Below, one piece after another: positions 52,288-62,544 of a DNA stretch of 64,000 nt. The translations under genes and the position numbers were made by a program. This DNA comes from Meghimatium bilineatum (Eukaryota; Mollusca; Gastropoda; Stylommatophora; Philomycidae), in NCBI GenBank assembly GCA_034231615.1, contig CM067317.1:21056977-21120976 (forward strand), read 5' to 3'. The stretch's first letter is position 1. Each line of letters opens with the position of its first letter. The notes beneath the pieces are model-generated. The model worked only from the letters and a program-made list of their open reading frames with translations. It searched no databases and had not been told where the DNA came from.

Positions 52288-52400
52288 CACACACACACAC
52301 ACACACACACATTTTACTTTAAACTCCCCTTCATTCAGCTTGGTTACACACAGACACACACACACATTTTACTTTAAACTCCCCTTCATTCAGCTTGTTT
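52288..52400. repeat. (CA)n and a 60-bp tandem duplication
   Basis: TTGGTTACACACACACA, then CATTTTACTTTAAACTCCCC, then TTCATTCAGCTT occurs twice (52280-52340 and 52340-52396). Confidence 0.9.
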
Positions 52401-52560
52401 TGCTCGTCACGGAGATAATTCCAAATTCGTAAATTCGCAATAGCATATCCCCTTCTAGCCTAGTGTCCTCATTTAGAAAATGTTTATGTGGAGACCTTAA
52501 TATATCATTCTTGTTCATAATTAATTCCCCTAGAATTTATGGTTTCGAAGCCAATGTGTC
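52385..52560. repeat. Dispersed repeat D, copy 2
   Basis: TAATTCCAAATT, GCAATAGCATATCCCCTTCT, TTTAGAAAATGTTTATGTGG and TCATTCTTGTTCATAATTAA parallel 16722-16870. Confidence 0.65.
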
Positions 52561-52734
52561 TGATCTTTCATTACCACGTACTCCCGCATGTTCAGGACAG
52601 TAAATCAGCACAATTCTTTGCATATTCAAACATGCAGAACATTTTAGAATATTATTCAGCGCTAGACATAACAGCAAGCAGAAAAATTCAAATATTTGAC
52701 CTGGGAGACATTTTAGACGCCTCTTTCGAATTAA

Positions 52735-53090
52735 CTATCGTCTACACTTTTAGGTTTCCCTTCTCTACACCATTAACTATCATCTAAACTTTGTAAGTTT
52801 CCCTTCTCTGCACCATTAACTATCATCTACCCTTTCCCTTCTCTGCACCATTAACTATCATCTACCCTTTCCCTTCTCTGCACCATTAACTATCATTTAC
52901 CCTTTCCCTTCTTTACACGATTAACTATCATCTACCCTTTCCCTTCTCTACACCATTAACTATCATCTAAACTTTTTGCGTTTCCCTTCTCTGCACCATT
53001 AACTATCATTTCCCTTTGTAAGTTTCCCTTCTTTACACCATTAACTATCATCTACATTTTGTAAGTTTCCTTTCTCTACACCATTCACTC
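52735..53090. repeat. Minisatellite around CACCATTAACTATCATCTAC, 36-50-bp units
   Basis: CTCTACACCATTAACTATCA plus TCTACCCTTTCCCTT (short form, ~37 bp) alternates with a long form containing TTTGTAAGTTTCC (~48 bp). There are about eight copies. Confidence 0.92.
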
Positions 53091-53341
53091 GTATTAGAGA
53101 ATACGCTGATAGGTCAATATTTTCATTAACAAACGGTATACTTAGGGATGATACAACATCACGCCCGCCGCCTTTACCTTCCCGGAGCTTTATGAAAGTG
53201 TGTTACATTTGTACCCAGTTACTAGTTTTTAAACATTATCCACAGTTTTCATATATACTATAGTAGTGATTTAAACAAACATATTAAACTTGTATGCCTA
53301 ACATATGTGCATGTATATACTTCATCTTTACTCACATTAGC

Positions 53342-53690
53342 TCTCAAGATCCTGCCGACTAGCATAAAGTAGTCCGGATAATGGAGTGCACTATATCATT
53401 GCTTACAGCTAGGCTGCGATATGTACATCTTTCTGTCCGACAGCTCCTTTTTCAGTATGAGATAGTGTCACTTATCCTGCTTGTGAGTATGAAATCAAGC
53501 TATTGTGAGACCAGGCCATTGCATATTGCAGGTACGAGTTCACTGCTCGTAATTCCTAGAGATTTCAACAACACAATGTCATATTTCTATGGGAGAGGGT
53601 AACCAGACTCGAATCCAAACTTTCTAAATAGTCGCTTATGCATTTCAGGTTACAATGTTACTATTCTTAGCCCCCTCCGTCTACTGTTGT
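53342..53690 (-). mobile_element. B-type retroposon, degraded and interrupted
   Basis: CTCTCAAGATCCTGCCGACT, AAAGTAGTCCGGATAATGGA, CACTATATCATTGCTTACAG, ATAGTCGCTTATGCATTTCA and GTTACAATGTTACTATTCTT keep the reversed family order. About 100 bp of unrelated sequence lies in the middle. Confidence 0.6.
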
Positions 53691-53769
53691 CTCCCGGCAA
53701 AACATGGAAGTACTAACTTTGATTAACGGGTTTTTAATGGGGTTATATACCAGCCATCGAGCACAAAAT

Positions 53770-53872
53770 ATAAGGTGACCAATGAAAATCTTGGGAAAAC
53801 TAAATGCGCCACTTTAGAAGGATGAATCCCAATTAGCTAGCCGGACTGTATAATTAACAAAAGATACTGCTA
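53770..53872 (+). repeat. Dispersed repeat G, copy 3
   Basis: GGTGACCAATGAAAATCTTG, AAATGCGCCACTTTAGAAGG, CCGGACTGTATAATTAACAA align with 15310-15405. Confidence 0.55.
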
Positions 53873-54335
53873 TATGTTTACAAGTTTGAAAACCACGAAT
53901 GAGACTTGTGTTTACCCGCAGGTAACTTTTGTTTGAGAGTTTATAAACTTCCTATTGTTGTGTTAGAGAGAGCAGCTGTAGCTTTTAGCACGTGAGCATC
54001 TCAACAGGACAGATAATTTCACTGGCGCTTAAGTCCTCTCCGGAGTGACAGAAAAGAACAAGGACGAAAAATAAAGATATACGGCGATTAGCAGCGGTGC
54101 CCTACAAATGTCTTCAATACGACGCTGGTTTTACATTAGAAGATAAAAAAGGTCATTCGTTTAATTTTGAGCGTAGTTTCATTTTATGATCATGAAATTT
54201 TTAGTGCCTTTTTGGAAAATCTTTAAAACGTTAAAATTGGGAGTGGTGGGCTACCAACCATCAGGCTACATTCTTAGGTATGTTAAGATTTTCTAAATAT
54301 GAGGGGGGAACATCCTAAATCCTCCCCCTAATCTT
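53873..54335. other. No recognisable feature
   Basis: Nothing supported. Confidence 0.45.
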
Positions 54336-54344
54336 CGGGCTTGA

Positions 54345-54690
54345 TTATCGGTAACTTACCATGATGTTCGATATGGTACTTGCACTCAGTAACTTACCAT
54401 GATGTTCGATAAGGTACTTGCACTCAGTAACTTACCATGATGTTCGATATGGTACTTGCACTCAGTAACTTGCCATGATGTTCGATATGGTACTTGCACT
54501 CAGTAACTTACCATGATGTTCGATATGGTACTTGCACTCAGTAACTTGCCATGATGTTCGATAGGGTACTTGCGCTCATTAACTTACCATGATGTTCGAT
54601 AAGGTACGTGCACTCAGTAACTTACCATGATGTTCGATATGGTACTTGAAATCAGTAACTTACATGATGTTCGATAGGGTAAATGCACTA
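54345..54690. repeat. Minisatellite, 38-bp unit, about 9 copies
   Basis: CAGTAACTTACCATGATGTT plus CGATATGGTACTTGCACT is nearly perfect. Variants are ATAAGGTAC, CTTGCCATG and ATAGGGTAC. Confidence 0.96.
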
Positions 54691-56130
54691 AATTGTCTGT
54701 TGTAAAAATTTATGAAGTCAATCTTCAAAAATCGGCAGAATCAGTAGCGAAAATAGGCAGTTACGACGGATTACGTTAAAAGTAATCTCCAGGGATACAA
54801 CAACCAAAGCGACTTTAGTTTATATATTGATGAAGTCATAGTTTTTTTTGTAGAAAAATTGTTGTAAACACAATGAACCGATAAGAAGACAATATCTTTT
54901 TTTTAAAAGTGAGCTCAAAGAGATTTGCTCATATCAGAAGTAGAAATTGCACATTCTGTGGATACAGCACGAGAACTGAACATATGTGACAACGTGTGCC
55001 CTATGTGAAAGGCTGTTCACGACCTGTGCGCCTAGCGCTGTTTTGAAACTCAAATCCACTAATACACTCGATGGAGTAACAAGAATGCATCACTGTACTG
55101 GACATTCGTTCACTGATGAATTTCTATAGGTTTAACCTTTTCACTGATCACAAAATGGATAACAGAATACTGGATCTCTCTGGTGCCTGTCAATAGTGCG
55201 GGCGGCCATCTTTACACTTCCATTATAACGTCACGTTATTCGTCTTCACCAAGATGGCAAACGCAGATCACTCTTGACACATTTAAAAATAACATTGACA
55301 GGTTATATGACAGTATCATAGCTATTTTAATTCCCATCATACTTTTAAGGTTTTCATTTGTAGCACTCTTATACATCTTTGCTTACTATCAAATTTATGT
55401 ATCGAGGATTGATCTTGCCAAAATCTGTCCTTGTACATCTGAGTTTACTATAATATTTCTGTATCGAGAAATTATCTAAGGACTTTCCATAAACTACGCC
55501 AATATTGTTTCGCCATTTTATCTCCCTTCCTCCATGACAGCAATTTCTCTAGAATTCAAAACACCTAGCTCCTTTGCTTAATGTTGTCAGAAACCTTTAC
55601 CAACCTCATAAACAATTTTTCAATAACAGTAGCGAAAGCTATTATTTCAAATTCTCATTAAAAATTTAAACTTCAAACGATACAATCAGTGTATTAAAAA
55701 GGTATTGTTAACACCAACTTGTGTGTGAACCTTGTCAACAACAGACTTCTTCACTCTCCTCCCACTCTAAGTGTTAACGTAAATTATGAACATCCCCTTA
55801 TGATTATGATACCGTTACTCATAACTGTTTGACATAGACAGCACTATCAATGTGGTCGGGACTTCATATTTGATGACTCACTGGTGCGTGCACTGTCAGC
55901 TTACCTTGGTCAGTAGCTGTCTATTTATTCATATTCCATTTATTTTCATGGACCGCTTGATGTCATCGTACGTGCCCGCATCGTGCGTGCGTAAAGAGAA
56001 CTGATGTCTTCTGACTTGCGCAATATAGACATAAACTCCACATCTCTTGTAGACATGCAGTGGCGTAAATTAATGGAGTCAGGAAAAGCTATCATGGTAT
56101 TGCAATAATTGTCTATCTATTGTGGTTTCT
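54691..56130. other. No recognisable feature
   Basis: The longest open frame is 98 codons on the plus strand (55183-55479). It has a hydrophobic middle (IIAILIPIILLRFSFVALLY) but no family resemblance, no upstream context and AT-rich codons. No gene is called. Confidence 0.45.
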
Positions 56131-56134
56131 CTGC

Positions 56135-56865
56135 TCTTGATGTGAGGCGTCGCAGGATTAAATGGCGATCGATGTTCGGCCTATGACACGTTTGGTCATT
56201 TGATCTTCATCATCAGATGCCATGCCGGCTGACGTAGGCGATCATGGCTCTCCACAACTCTGTCTCCAATATTATGTATCAAGCTTGCTGTTGTTTCGCT
56301 GCCGTGCCAAGTTGTAATATTGTCTAATATTTTCTCACACTGTCGTCCTCTGTCTCTGTTGCCTTCAATCTTGCCTGTTGTGACTATGTTCTCCATACCT
56401 CCCTGTCTCATGAAGTGGCAAAAAAAAATATTGTCTTTTTCTTATATTATTGATTAAGATCCGTTTCACATTTGACTCTTTCAACACCTCCACATTCGTT
56501 TTTTATGGCAGTCCATGGTATTCTCTGCGTTCTTCTATAGAACCACTTCTCTGTTGCCTATAATTTCCCACTTTCCAGTTTGTTTATTGTCCAAGACTCG
56601 CATCCATATGTTAGTATCGGTTATATAGCACTGCAGAACTCTATTTCTCACCTCTAATGACAGGTCATATTACACAGTATATTTTTCATTTTACTGAATG
56701 TTGTTTTTTCCTGCCCTATTCTGCTTCTTATTTCTGTTGAACTTCTTCCATCTGCTATAATCGTTGTACCTAAATCTTTGAATTGGTGGACCTATTTTAA
56801 TACTATATCATTCACTTTGATCTTGCAAAGTGTGGTATTATGTTTCTTTGAAATAACTATTACTT
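56135..56865 (-). mobile_element. LINE relic, family L4, post-RT region to 3' end
   Basis: On the minus strand, in several frames, come VIVISKKHNTTLCKIKVN (56865-56810), VHQFKDLGTTIIADGRSSTE, SRIGQEKTTFSKMKNIL, PILTYGCESWTINKLESGKL, KWFYRRTQRIPWTAIKNEC and FMRQGGMENIVTTGKIEGNR. The last block is RDRGRQCEKILDNITTWHGS, SLIHNIGDRVVESH and LRQPAWH (56411-56215). This is a nearly complete post-palm to C-terminus run of an ORF2 protein with about five frame changes. The 3' region includes GAGGCGTCGCAGGATTAAAT (56143), shared with 24386. Confidence 0.88.
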
Positions 56866-56869
56866 CTGT

Positions 56870-57055
56870 GTTGTTGTTTTTTATATTTAGGAAGAAGCCT
56901 TTCTCAATGTCGTTTGATATGCAGTAACATTGCTACGTCTCAGAGTGTTATTCAATCCATCTTCGTCGTGGTCTTCCTCTGTATCTAGCTGTTTCCATTT
57001 TCATGGTAAATGCTCTTACCGCTTGCCAATAAGGTTCCTACTCATTAAGTTGCAG
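56870..57055 (-). mobile_element. LINE 3' end, family L3, adjoining L4 relic
   Basis: On minus: EKWFCNLMSRNLIGKR, stop, then EDHDEDGLNNTLRRSNVT in one frame, with GRPRRRWIE in another (57010-56965) and QCYCISNDIEKGF. It matches the PRKGWIEGVTNIL..H..TAYQ tail at 24440-24510. Confidence 0.65.
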
Positions 57056-57227
57056 AACCATTTTTCAGTATCCGTTTTCAATATATAGTTGACCACAAAT
57101 GTTGTTCAAACAGTTCTTGTAATCTCTAAATTCTTCACATATCTTCATTTTCTGTGTGCTGCTTTTATTAGACATCTCATTCACACGTAGCGAGCTTTCT
57201 CTCTTGTTCTTTTGTTCTGATCAAATA

Positions 57228-57452
57228 TGTAGGATCCTCGGTTGTTCCCATATATGCTCCGTCCCTCTCAACGAAGCAGCACGTCGAGAGTACCACTCAT
57301 AGCACGTAACTCATACGCTTCGTTCAATAGTCCCCACGAATCTCAGTAAATAATCCTCTTTATAATCAATATACCAGTTTTATCGAACTCGCGATCTCTC
57401 AAGAACAAGACATACGTTTTAACGACTACTCCAAGAAGATTGCCAGTAGTAT
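57228..57452 (+). repeat. Dispersed repeat F, copy 2
   Basis: CCCATATATGCTCCGTCCCT, CTCAACGAAGCAGCACGTCG, TCATAGCACGTAACTCATAC and CTCAAGAACAAGAC align with 44340-44558. Confidence 0.65.
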
Positions 57453-58765
57453 ATACAAGGGGCTGGCTTGTCATAAATCGGAACCATGACCATGAAGGAG
57501 CAGGAGGAGAATGTTGAGATTTGATACACAGATAGCTCATTCAAATTGTACTGAAGGTGAGAAACATGAATTGTCCACTTCAACTAGGTTGTTTTCATCT
57601 TCGTCGATAGATATATATATATATATAATATGGAGTAACCTACCATACTGACCGGCCGGGTCGTTACACTAACGGTTTCCTAGTGTATGTCATGGAGTTT
57701 AATCGTATTGAACAATCGGTTAAATATACTTTAATTGTATTGAATGTAAAGTCATTCTTATTCCACCTACTTTATGAGGTAAACACGTTATGTTCAGCAA
57801 TGTTATAGTACGAGGGAGGGACACCATTAGTTTGCAGTGTTATCTATAATATTTTATTTTGCTAATGGATAGTGAACACACAAAGCCCTCTTACCTACGG
57901 ACGTGGTTCTGACATGTCGGACATGTCGGATCATTGTGTGATTCTGCGTGTACCAGACATAATGTAAGAGTAAACAACATATCTATGGAGAGAATAAAAC
58001 CAAAAACATTACAGCGAGACACTGAATAGAGGTAACGTAATGGAATAAACATACCGTTAGTAAATAACGATTTAGCAGGCCTGCACTGGAGAATAGTCCA
58101 CATATGAAATAAAAAGTAATGCAATATGTAATACAGTCTGTCATTGCGTGCGATGATGAAAAAGTCTCTGATGTTATTGCATCTTTGTGGTGTTTATGGA
58201 GATGGCTGGCGAGTTAAATTCTGACATATCCCCTGTCACAATTGTGCTACAGGTAGTCATAGTTGGAAAGCTGTATTTTAGGTTTAATTGTAGCGTGTAA
58301 TGACGAGTAACGAGACCAAACAATACATAGCGCAAACCAGGTGACCACAAAAACTAGATCTTCATGACAGTAGATAGACTAGCTAAAATTTCAGATGATA
58401 GAGATTCATGGCTGCAACTTAATGCTCCACTTCAAAGACGAGGGACTAAGACAGGTTAATCATTGCATATACCGTTACACTTTGCAAAGCAATATAAATG
58501 AAATAATTAAGTTAGGCCTACAAACATTTGTTTTAGGATCATATATTCTTAGTTACATACGATAAACTACGGGTAATTATTGATGTTTCTACATAGATTA
58601 TTTACACATTTATTATATTATTTCAGATATTTCATTGTGTCTTAAAATAATTAATATGCTTAGTTTGCATAATCTATACATTTTTCTACAACATAATTAA
58701 TATGTTTAGTTTGTATAATCTAAACATTTTTCTACAAGGTGTTTTGATTTTTTTTCTTCTACTAC
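57453..58765. other. No recognisable feature; (TA)n at 57609-57628
   Basis: A local duplication of TAATTAATATGCTTAGTTTG followed by TCTA.ACATTTTTCTACAA lies at 58650-58738. No gene or mobile element is supported. Confidence 0.45.
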
Positions 58766-58769
58766 TGCG

Positions 58770-59262
58770 TTCGCCCTCAAGTAATCAGCACGAGTGTTCA
58801 TGTGATTTCATCAGGAGAGCCTGATGCACATTGTACTGTTAGTTTTACAGCGGAGTTGTGTTATTTGCGTTTTTCGGCACATCACATCAGATTTCGGCGA
58901 GCTTTTATTTCAGGTGAACTTCACTAGACTGTGTCAACTTTCCTGTCGCCAGACAACGAGTGTGTATCAGCTCTTTGCCGTGACCATTTATCACTCACTG
59001 TGCCCTCTGGCTTTGCAGGCTAAAACATGCCCAGGTGTGACGGTTTCCTAGGAGACGGTAATCAGGGATTTGGACTTATGTCTACTCGTACGAGTTGTTC
59101 CTCTGTTAGTGAACTTGTCTCGTGTAATTATGCATCACATTGTTCCCTGCCTCTTTGGGTAGTAACATTTACCTCGGCTGTGAGCCTGTTTCGGTATAGG
59201 AAATTGCTCAAATAGTAAATTAATACTAGGGCTGGTTCGCCATCCTAGTCGAGGTTTAATTA
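58770..59262 (-). mobile_element. A-type retroposon, copy 2
   Basis: GCGTTCGCCCTCAAGTAATC, CCTGATGCACATTGTACTG, TTTGCGTTTTTCGGCACATC, CCAGACAACGAGTGTGTATC, CAGGTGTGACGGTTTCCTAG, CTCGTACGAGTTGTTCCTCT, GTCTCGTGTAATTATGCATC and CCATCCTAGTCGAGGT follow 9863-10265 phrase by phrase. It has a single GGTAGTAACATTTACCTCG.. block where copy 1 is amplified. No flanking duplication was identified. Confidence 0.75.
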
Positions 59263-59281
59263 ATCGACATTCCCATAGTGG

Positions 59282-59780
59282 TCAGAGCTTTGCCGCAGAG
59301 ATGGGGCTTAGTTCAGTCAATAAAAGCTGAAATAACCAAAATTGACCAGATCCTCCTATAACAGCAAGACCACAGTCTGCCCTAACAAGTACATGTGCTG
59401 AAGATGGAGGCAACGAGCCAAATAGGCGCACAAAAGGAATAAGAATGCCACGTACTGACCACACAATAGAAATATTTTTATATCTGACTTATGTTATAGC
59501 ACCTTCCCTGTGACGGACATCCAGGCAAGAGACGGTGCGGGGCCCTATGCATCGAAAGGGTCCAATTGCAGCTACTGAAGTTCTTCTCAATTGCCTCGAG
59601 GAGCCAGGAAGCTTGAGAATAAAGCATCTGTCCCAAATAGAGCATCTGGGTGAAGGTGTCGACAGCAAAACAATGTAATTCGAAAATATCCATAATGATG
59701 AGAAAGTAATTGTATAGTGCTTGCAAAAAACCCATCCCAACAAGAATATACCCTTCAGAGTATATAAACACATACACAAA
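59282..59780 (-). other. Two adjacent open stretches, unassigned; weak exon candidate
   Basis: The minus strand has open frames of 99 codons (59777-59478) and 60 codons (59464-59282). The first is hydrophobic and low in basic residues, with an aromatic-rich start (GYILVGMGFLQALYNYFLII) followed by MLYLGQMLYSQASWLLEAIE. A membrane-segment-like profile is visible, but I recognise no family. I found no repeat copy of this stretch elsewhere in the window. It may be a chance frame, an exon fragment, or part of an unrecognised element. Confidence 0.25.
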
Positions 59781-60230
59781 TTAACAATAGATCTGTTTTA
59801 TAACAATACTGTTTTACACAATAGCACCTATTTAGAGTATCCGCCGTTGCAAAGTTAATCCTATTTGTATTTGTAACCAACCAACCAAACGAGGTATTTT
59901 GTAATATTACAAATGAACGTGCGATGAGGATTTATTCTCCGATGGATAGTATAAGGAAAGTTTATATCACGATGTGGTGTAGCAGTGCTTCACCCTATCA
60001 TCATGCAGCTAGTACATTCAAAAGACTGAATGTATTTCTAGCTACTTGATTTGGTCTAAAATGACTAATAACATGAACGTAGAATCATTTCTTGTTGAAT
60101 GTTTTGGATTCAAACTTTCAGATAAAGCTATGCACTTTTATTGAATCCGTTCGACAAGTAGTTATCAACAAAATGGTGCAGTGTAGTTTTTTTGTGTTTT
60201 TTTAATGAATTGTTAAGGGCCTTCTGAATC
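59781..60230. other. No recognisable feature
   Basis: Nothing supported. Confidence 0.45.
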
Positions 60231-60234
60231 AGTG

Positions 60235-60810
60235 ATTACCTATTATACGAGATGTTTACATAATACATTCAGTGTTTCCTTAGTGTATTCAGTGTTTTGC
60301 GGCTGTTTAAACTTGTTTCTTAAGAGCGTCCTGAGTCAGTGATTATCTACCACACTCAGTGTTTATCTAGTGATTTTATGTTTTCCGAATGCACTAGATA
60401 TTTACAGCATGATTTAGTATTTATCTTATGCATTTAAGTATTTGAAGTATTTGCTGACTAGTTAATTGAGTGTTTATCTAGTATACACACAGCATTAATC
60501 TGATTAAGTTATTGATTATATAATACACTCAGTGTTTACCAAATAGTCAGTGTTTACGCAATATACTCTGCAGGTTTACTTAGTTAACTACTAACTTGGT
60601 TGAATCTTTTTCTAGTGCAATTTGTAATGATCTCGCGCACCCATTGCTCATTCAGTATACTCAGTGCTTACTTGGTGTTCTCAGTGTTTATCTAATTATC
60701 TGTGTGTTTATCTAATGAAAACAGTGTTTATCTAATGGCCTATGTGTATATCTAATGCTCTCTGTGTATATATAATGCTCTCTGTGTATATCTAATGCTC
60801 TCTGTGTATA
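60235..60810. repeat. Degenerate minisatellite of CAGTGTTTATCTAATG phrases
   Basis: The left part has very diverged 'aCtCAGTGTTTAtctag' copies at irregular spacing. From 60660 the copies are regular 18-20-mers (CTCTGTGTATATCTAATG). The same unit reappears at 61230-61294 and 61676-61705, on both sides of later insertions. Confidence 0.8.
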
Positions 60811-60811
60811 T

Positions 60812-61065
60812 ATATTGCTCTGTTCTTTTTGATTCTTGATTAGAAAACTGGCCTCACAGCACGTGGGGCATTCCCATAAGTGCTCCGCTCTCTGTTCCAT
60901 CAGCCATTCGACTCAATGGTGTTTCGAGTCCAATGCCGCATAAACAGACGTCGACATCAGGGCACAACTCTGGTCCTTGCGATAGTTTTCCTTGTTGTTC
61001 CGCCCACCCACGCTGTGCCCGTAACTAGTTCAAGCAAAACGTCGGCATGTCGGAACAACATGGTA
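60812..61065 (-). mobile_element. I-clade-like LINE C-terminus
   Basis: The minus strand ends MEQRAEHLWECPTCCEASFL (60900-60840), matching the pattern LKERSELLWTCPVC at the end of the copy at 33115-33810. Upstream GGRNNKENYRKDQSC roughly parallels GGRRRMMINQHRTGTVSRC there. It is old, and inserted in the CTAATG minisatellite. Confidence 0.5.
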
Positions 61066-61229
61066 ACTGTTATCGAAGGTTACGACTACGGGATTGTATA
61101 GATGACGTGCCATGAAGCTTCTATAAGAAGATAACCTCAATATAAAGGCATGTCATCTACTAAGGTTTTCTGTTGCATGGTTGGTTTGTCTAGTGAACCA
61201 TAGGTGTGAGACCCACAGACACAACCGCA

Positions 61230-61294
61230 TATTGCTCTGTGTGTTTATCTAATGCAATATGTGTATATCTAATGTTCTCTGTGTTTATCTAATG
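61230..61294. repeat. CTAATG minisatellite, block 2
   Basis: Three units (TGTGTTTATCTAATG and TGTGTATATCTAATG types) continue the array at 60660-60810. Their last octamer ATCTAATG is the target of the hAT MITE that follows. Confidence 0.85.
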
Positions 61295-61675
<381 letters not shown>

Positions 61676-61712
61676 ATCTAAGGCAATCTGTGTTTATCTA
61701 ATGCTCTCTTCG

Positions 61713-61835
61713 CTTTTTTGGCATGCGATTCCAAGTATATAAATAGTGACCAACCGAAATCCTAGCAATAATGTAAAAAAAAAGTATTGAAAAGAGTCCT
61801 AATTAATTGTGTTGGAAGGTCTATATTGGAAACTG
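61713..61835 (+). mobile_element. Foldback MITE FB-1, right-arm copy
   Basis: GGCATGCGATTCCAAGTATA, TAAATAGTGACCAACCG and AGTCCTAATTAATTGTGTTG, then GGTCTATA, follow the right arm of 13647-13860. The left arm is missing. Confidence 0.65.
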
Positions 61836-61944
61836 TCTTTCCTTGAGTATCTCACAATTACATGAGGAGGACAGTTCCAGTTCTCTGTCGGCTGGTCGTA
61901 CTGAATCAATGCGTGGCTGTGTGGTCAATAGTCGTCAACATGAT

Positions 61945-62015
61945 ACCACTAGCCTACCTATCATCTACTATATTCAAAATAGTCTACCTATCTTCTAATA
62001 TACTCAATATATTTA
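61945..62015. repeat. Two diverged units of the terminal 30-bp array
   Basis: CTACCTATCATCTACTATAT plus TCAAAATAGT, then CTACCTATCTTCTAATATAC plus TCAATATATT, are clear relatives of the unit that fills 62545-64000. They are separated from it by a LINE fragment. Confidence 0.85.
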
Positions 62016-62032
62016 GTTATCCCTCTAGGGTC

Positions 62033-62510
62033 AAAGACGACACATAGACGGATGTCATAGATTTCCATGCCTCGCTTTTCAGTGCAATTTGTTTTAGGTC
62101 TTCATTGTTTCTGATACCGATGGTGAAGCGCTCTCTTGTAATAGTTCTGCGCAATGTTACTCTTGGTCTTCCTCGTTTTCTCTTACCTTGGTGACCACAT
62201 AAAAGCTTGACAAGGAAGTCTTTTGGTATCTATTCGCAGCGCGTGTCCGATGTAATTAAATCAACGCCTTCTAATATAGGTGGATACATATTCTTGTTTT
62301 GCTTATTGCCTGACAATTGTGTTTGATTTAATGTCTGACCAATGTATGTTCAATAGTCGTCTAAGACACTTGTTTTCAAAGGTGTTTAGTCTTTGTTCTA
62401 GGTTTAATGTTGCTTTCCAACTTTTGCATCCATATGTCAATGTTGGAATCACGCAGGAGTTGAAGATTTTGAGATTTCTTTTTTTTCCTAGCCTTTTTTA
62501 ATGTCAGATA
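62033..62510 (-). mobile_element. LINE relic, family L2-like, inside the 30-bp array
   Basis: The minus strand reads LKIFNSCVIPTLTYGCKSWK, ATLNLEQRLNTFENKCLRRL, LNIHWSDIKSNTIV and YIRRR.FNYIGHALRIDTKR, ending in a frame-shifted tail. It parallels 23207-23969 (SYGCESWKA, FENKYLRTILNVKWSDFKSN, YIGHVLRM) block by block, so the two belong to one clade. The C-terminal GRPR motif is degraded (EKTRKTK). Confidence 0.85.
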
Positions 62511-62544
62511 TTTTATAGTTTATTGAACGTATTATATTATACTC

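Noticed and set aside
55183..55479. 98-codon frame with a hydrophobic segment
   Set aside because: There is no family resemblance, no supporting context and AT-rich codons, so a chance frame is likelier.
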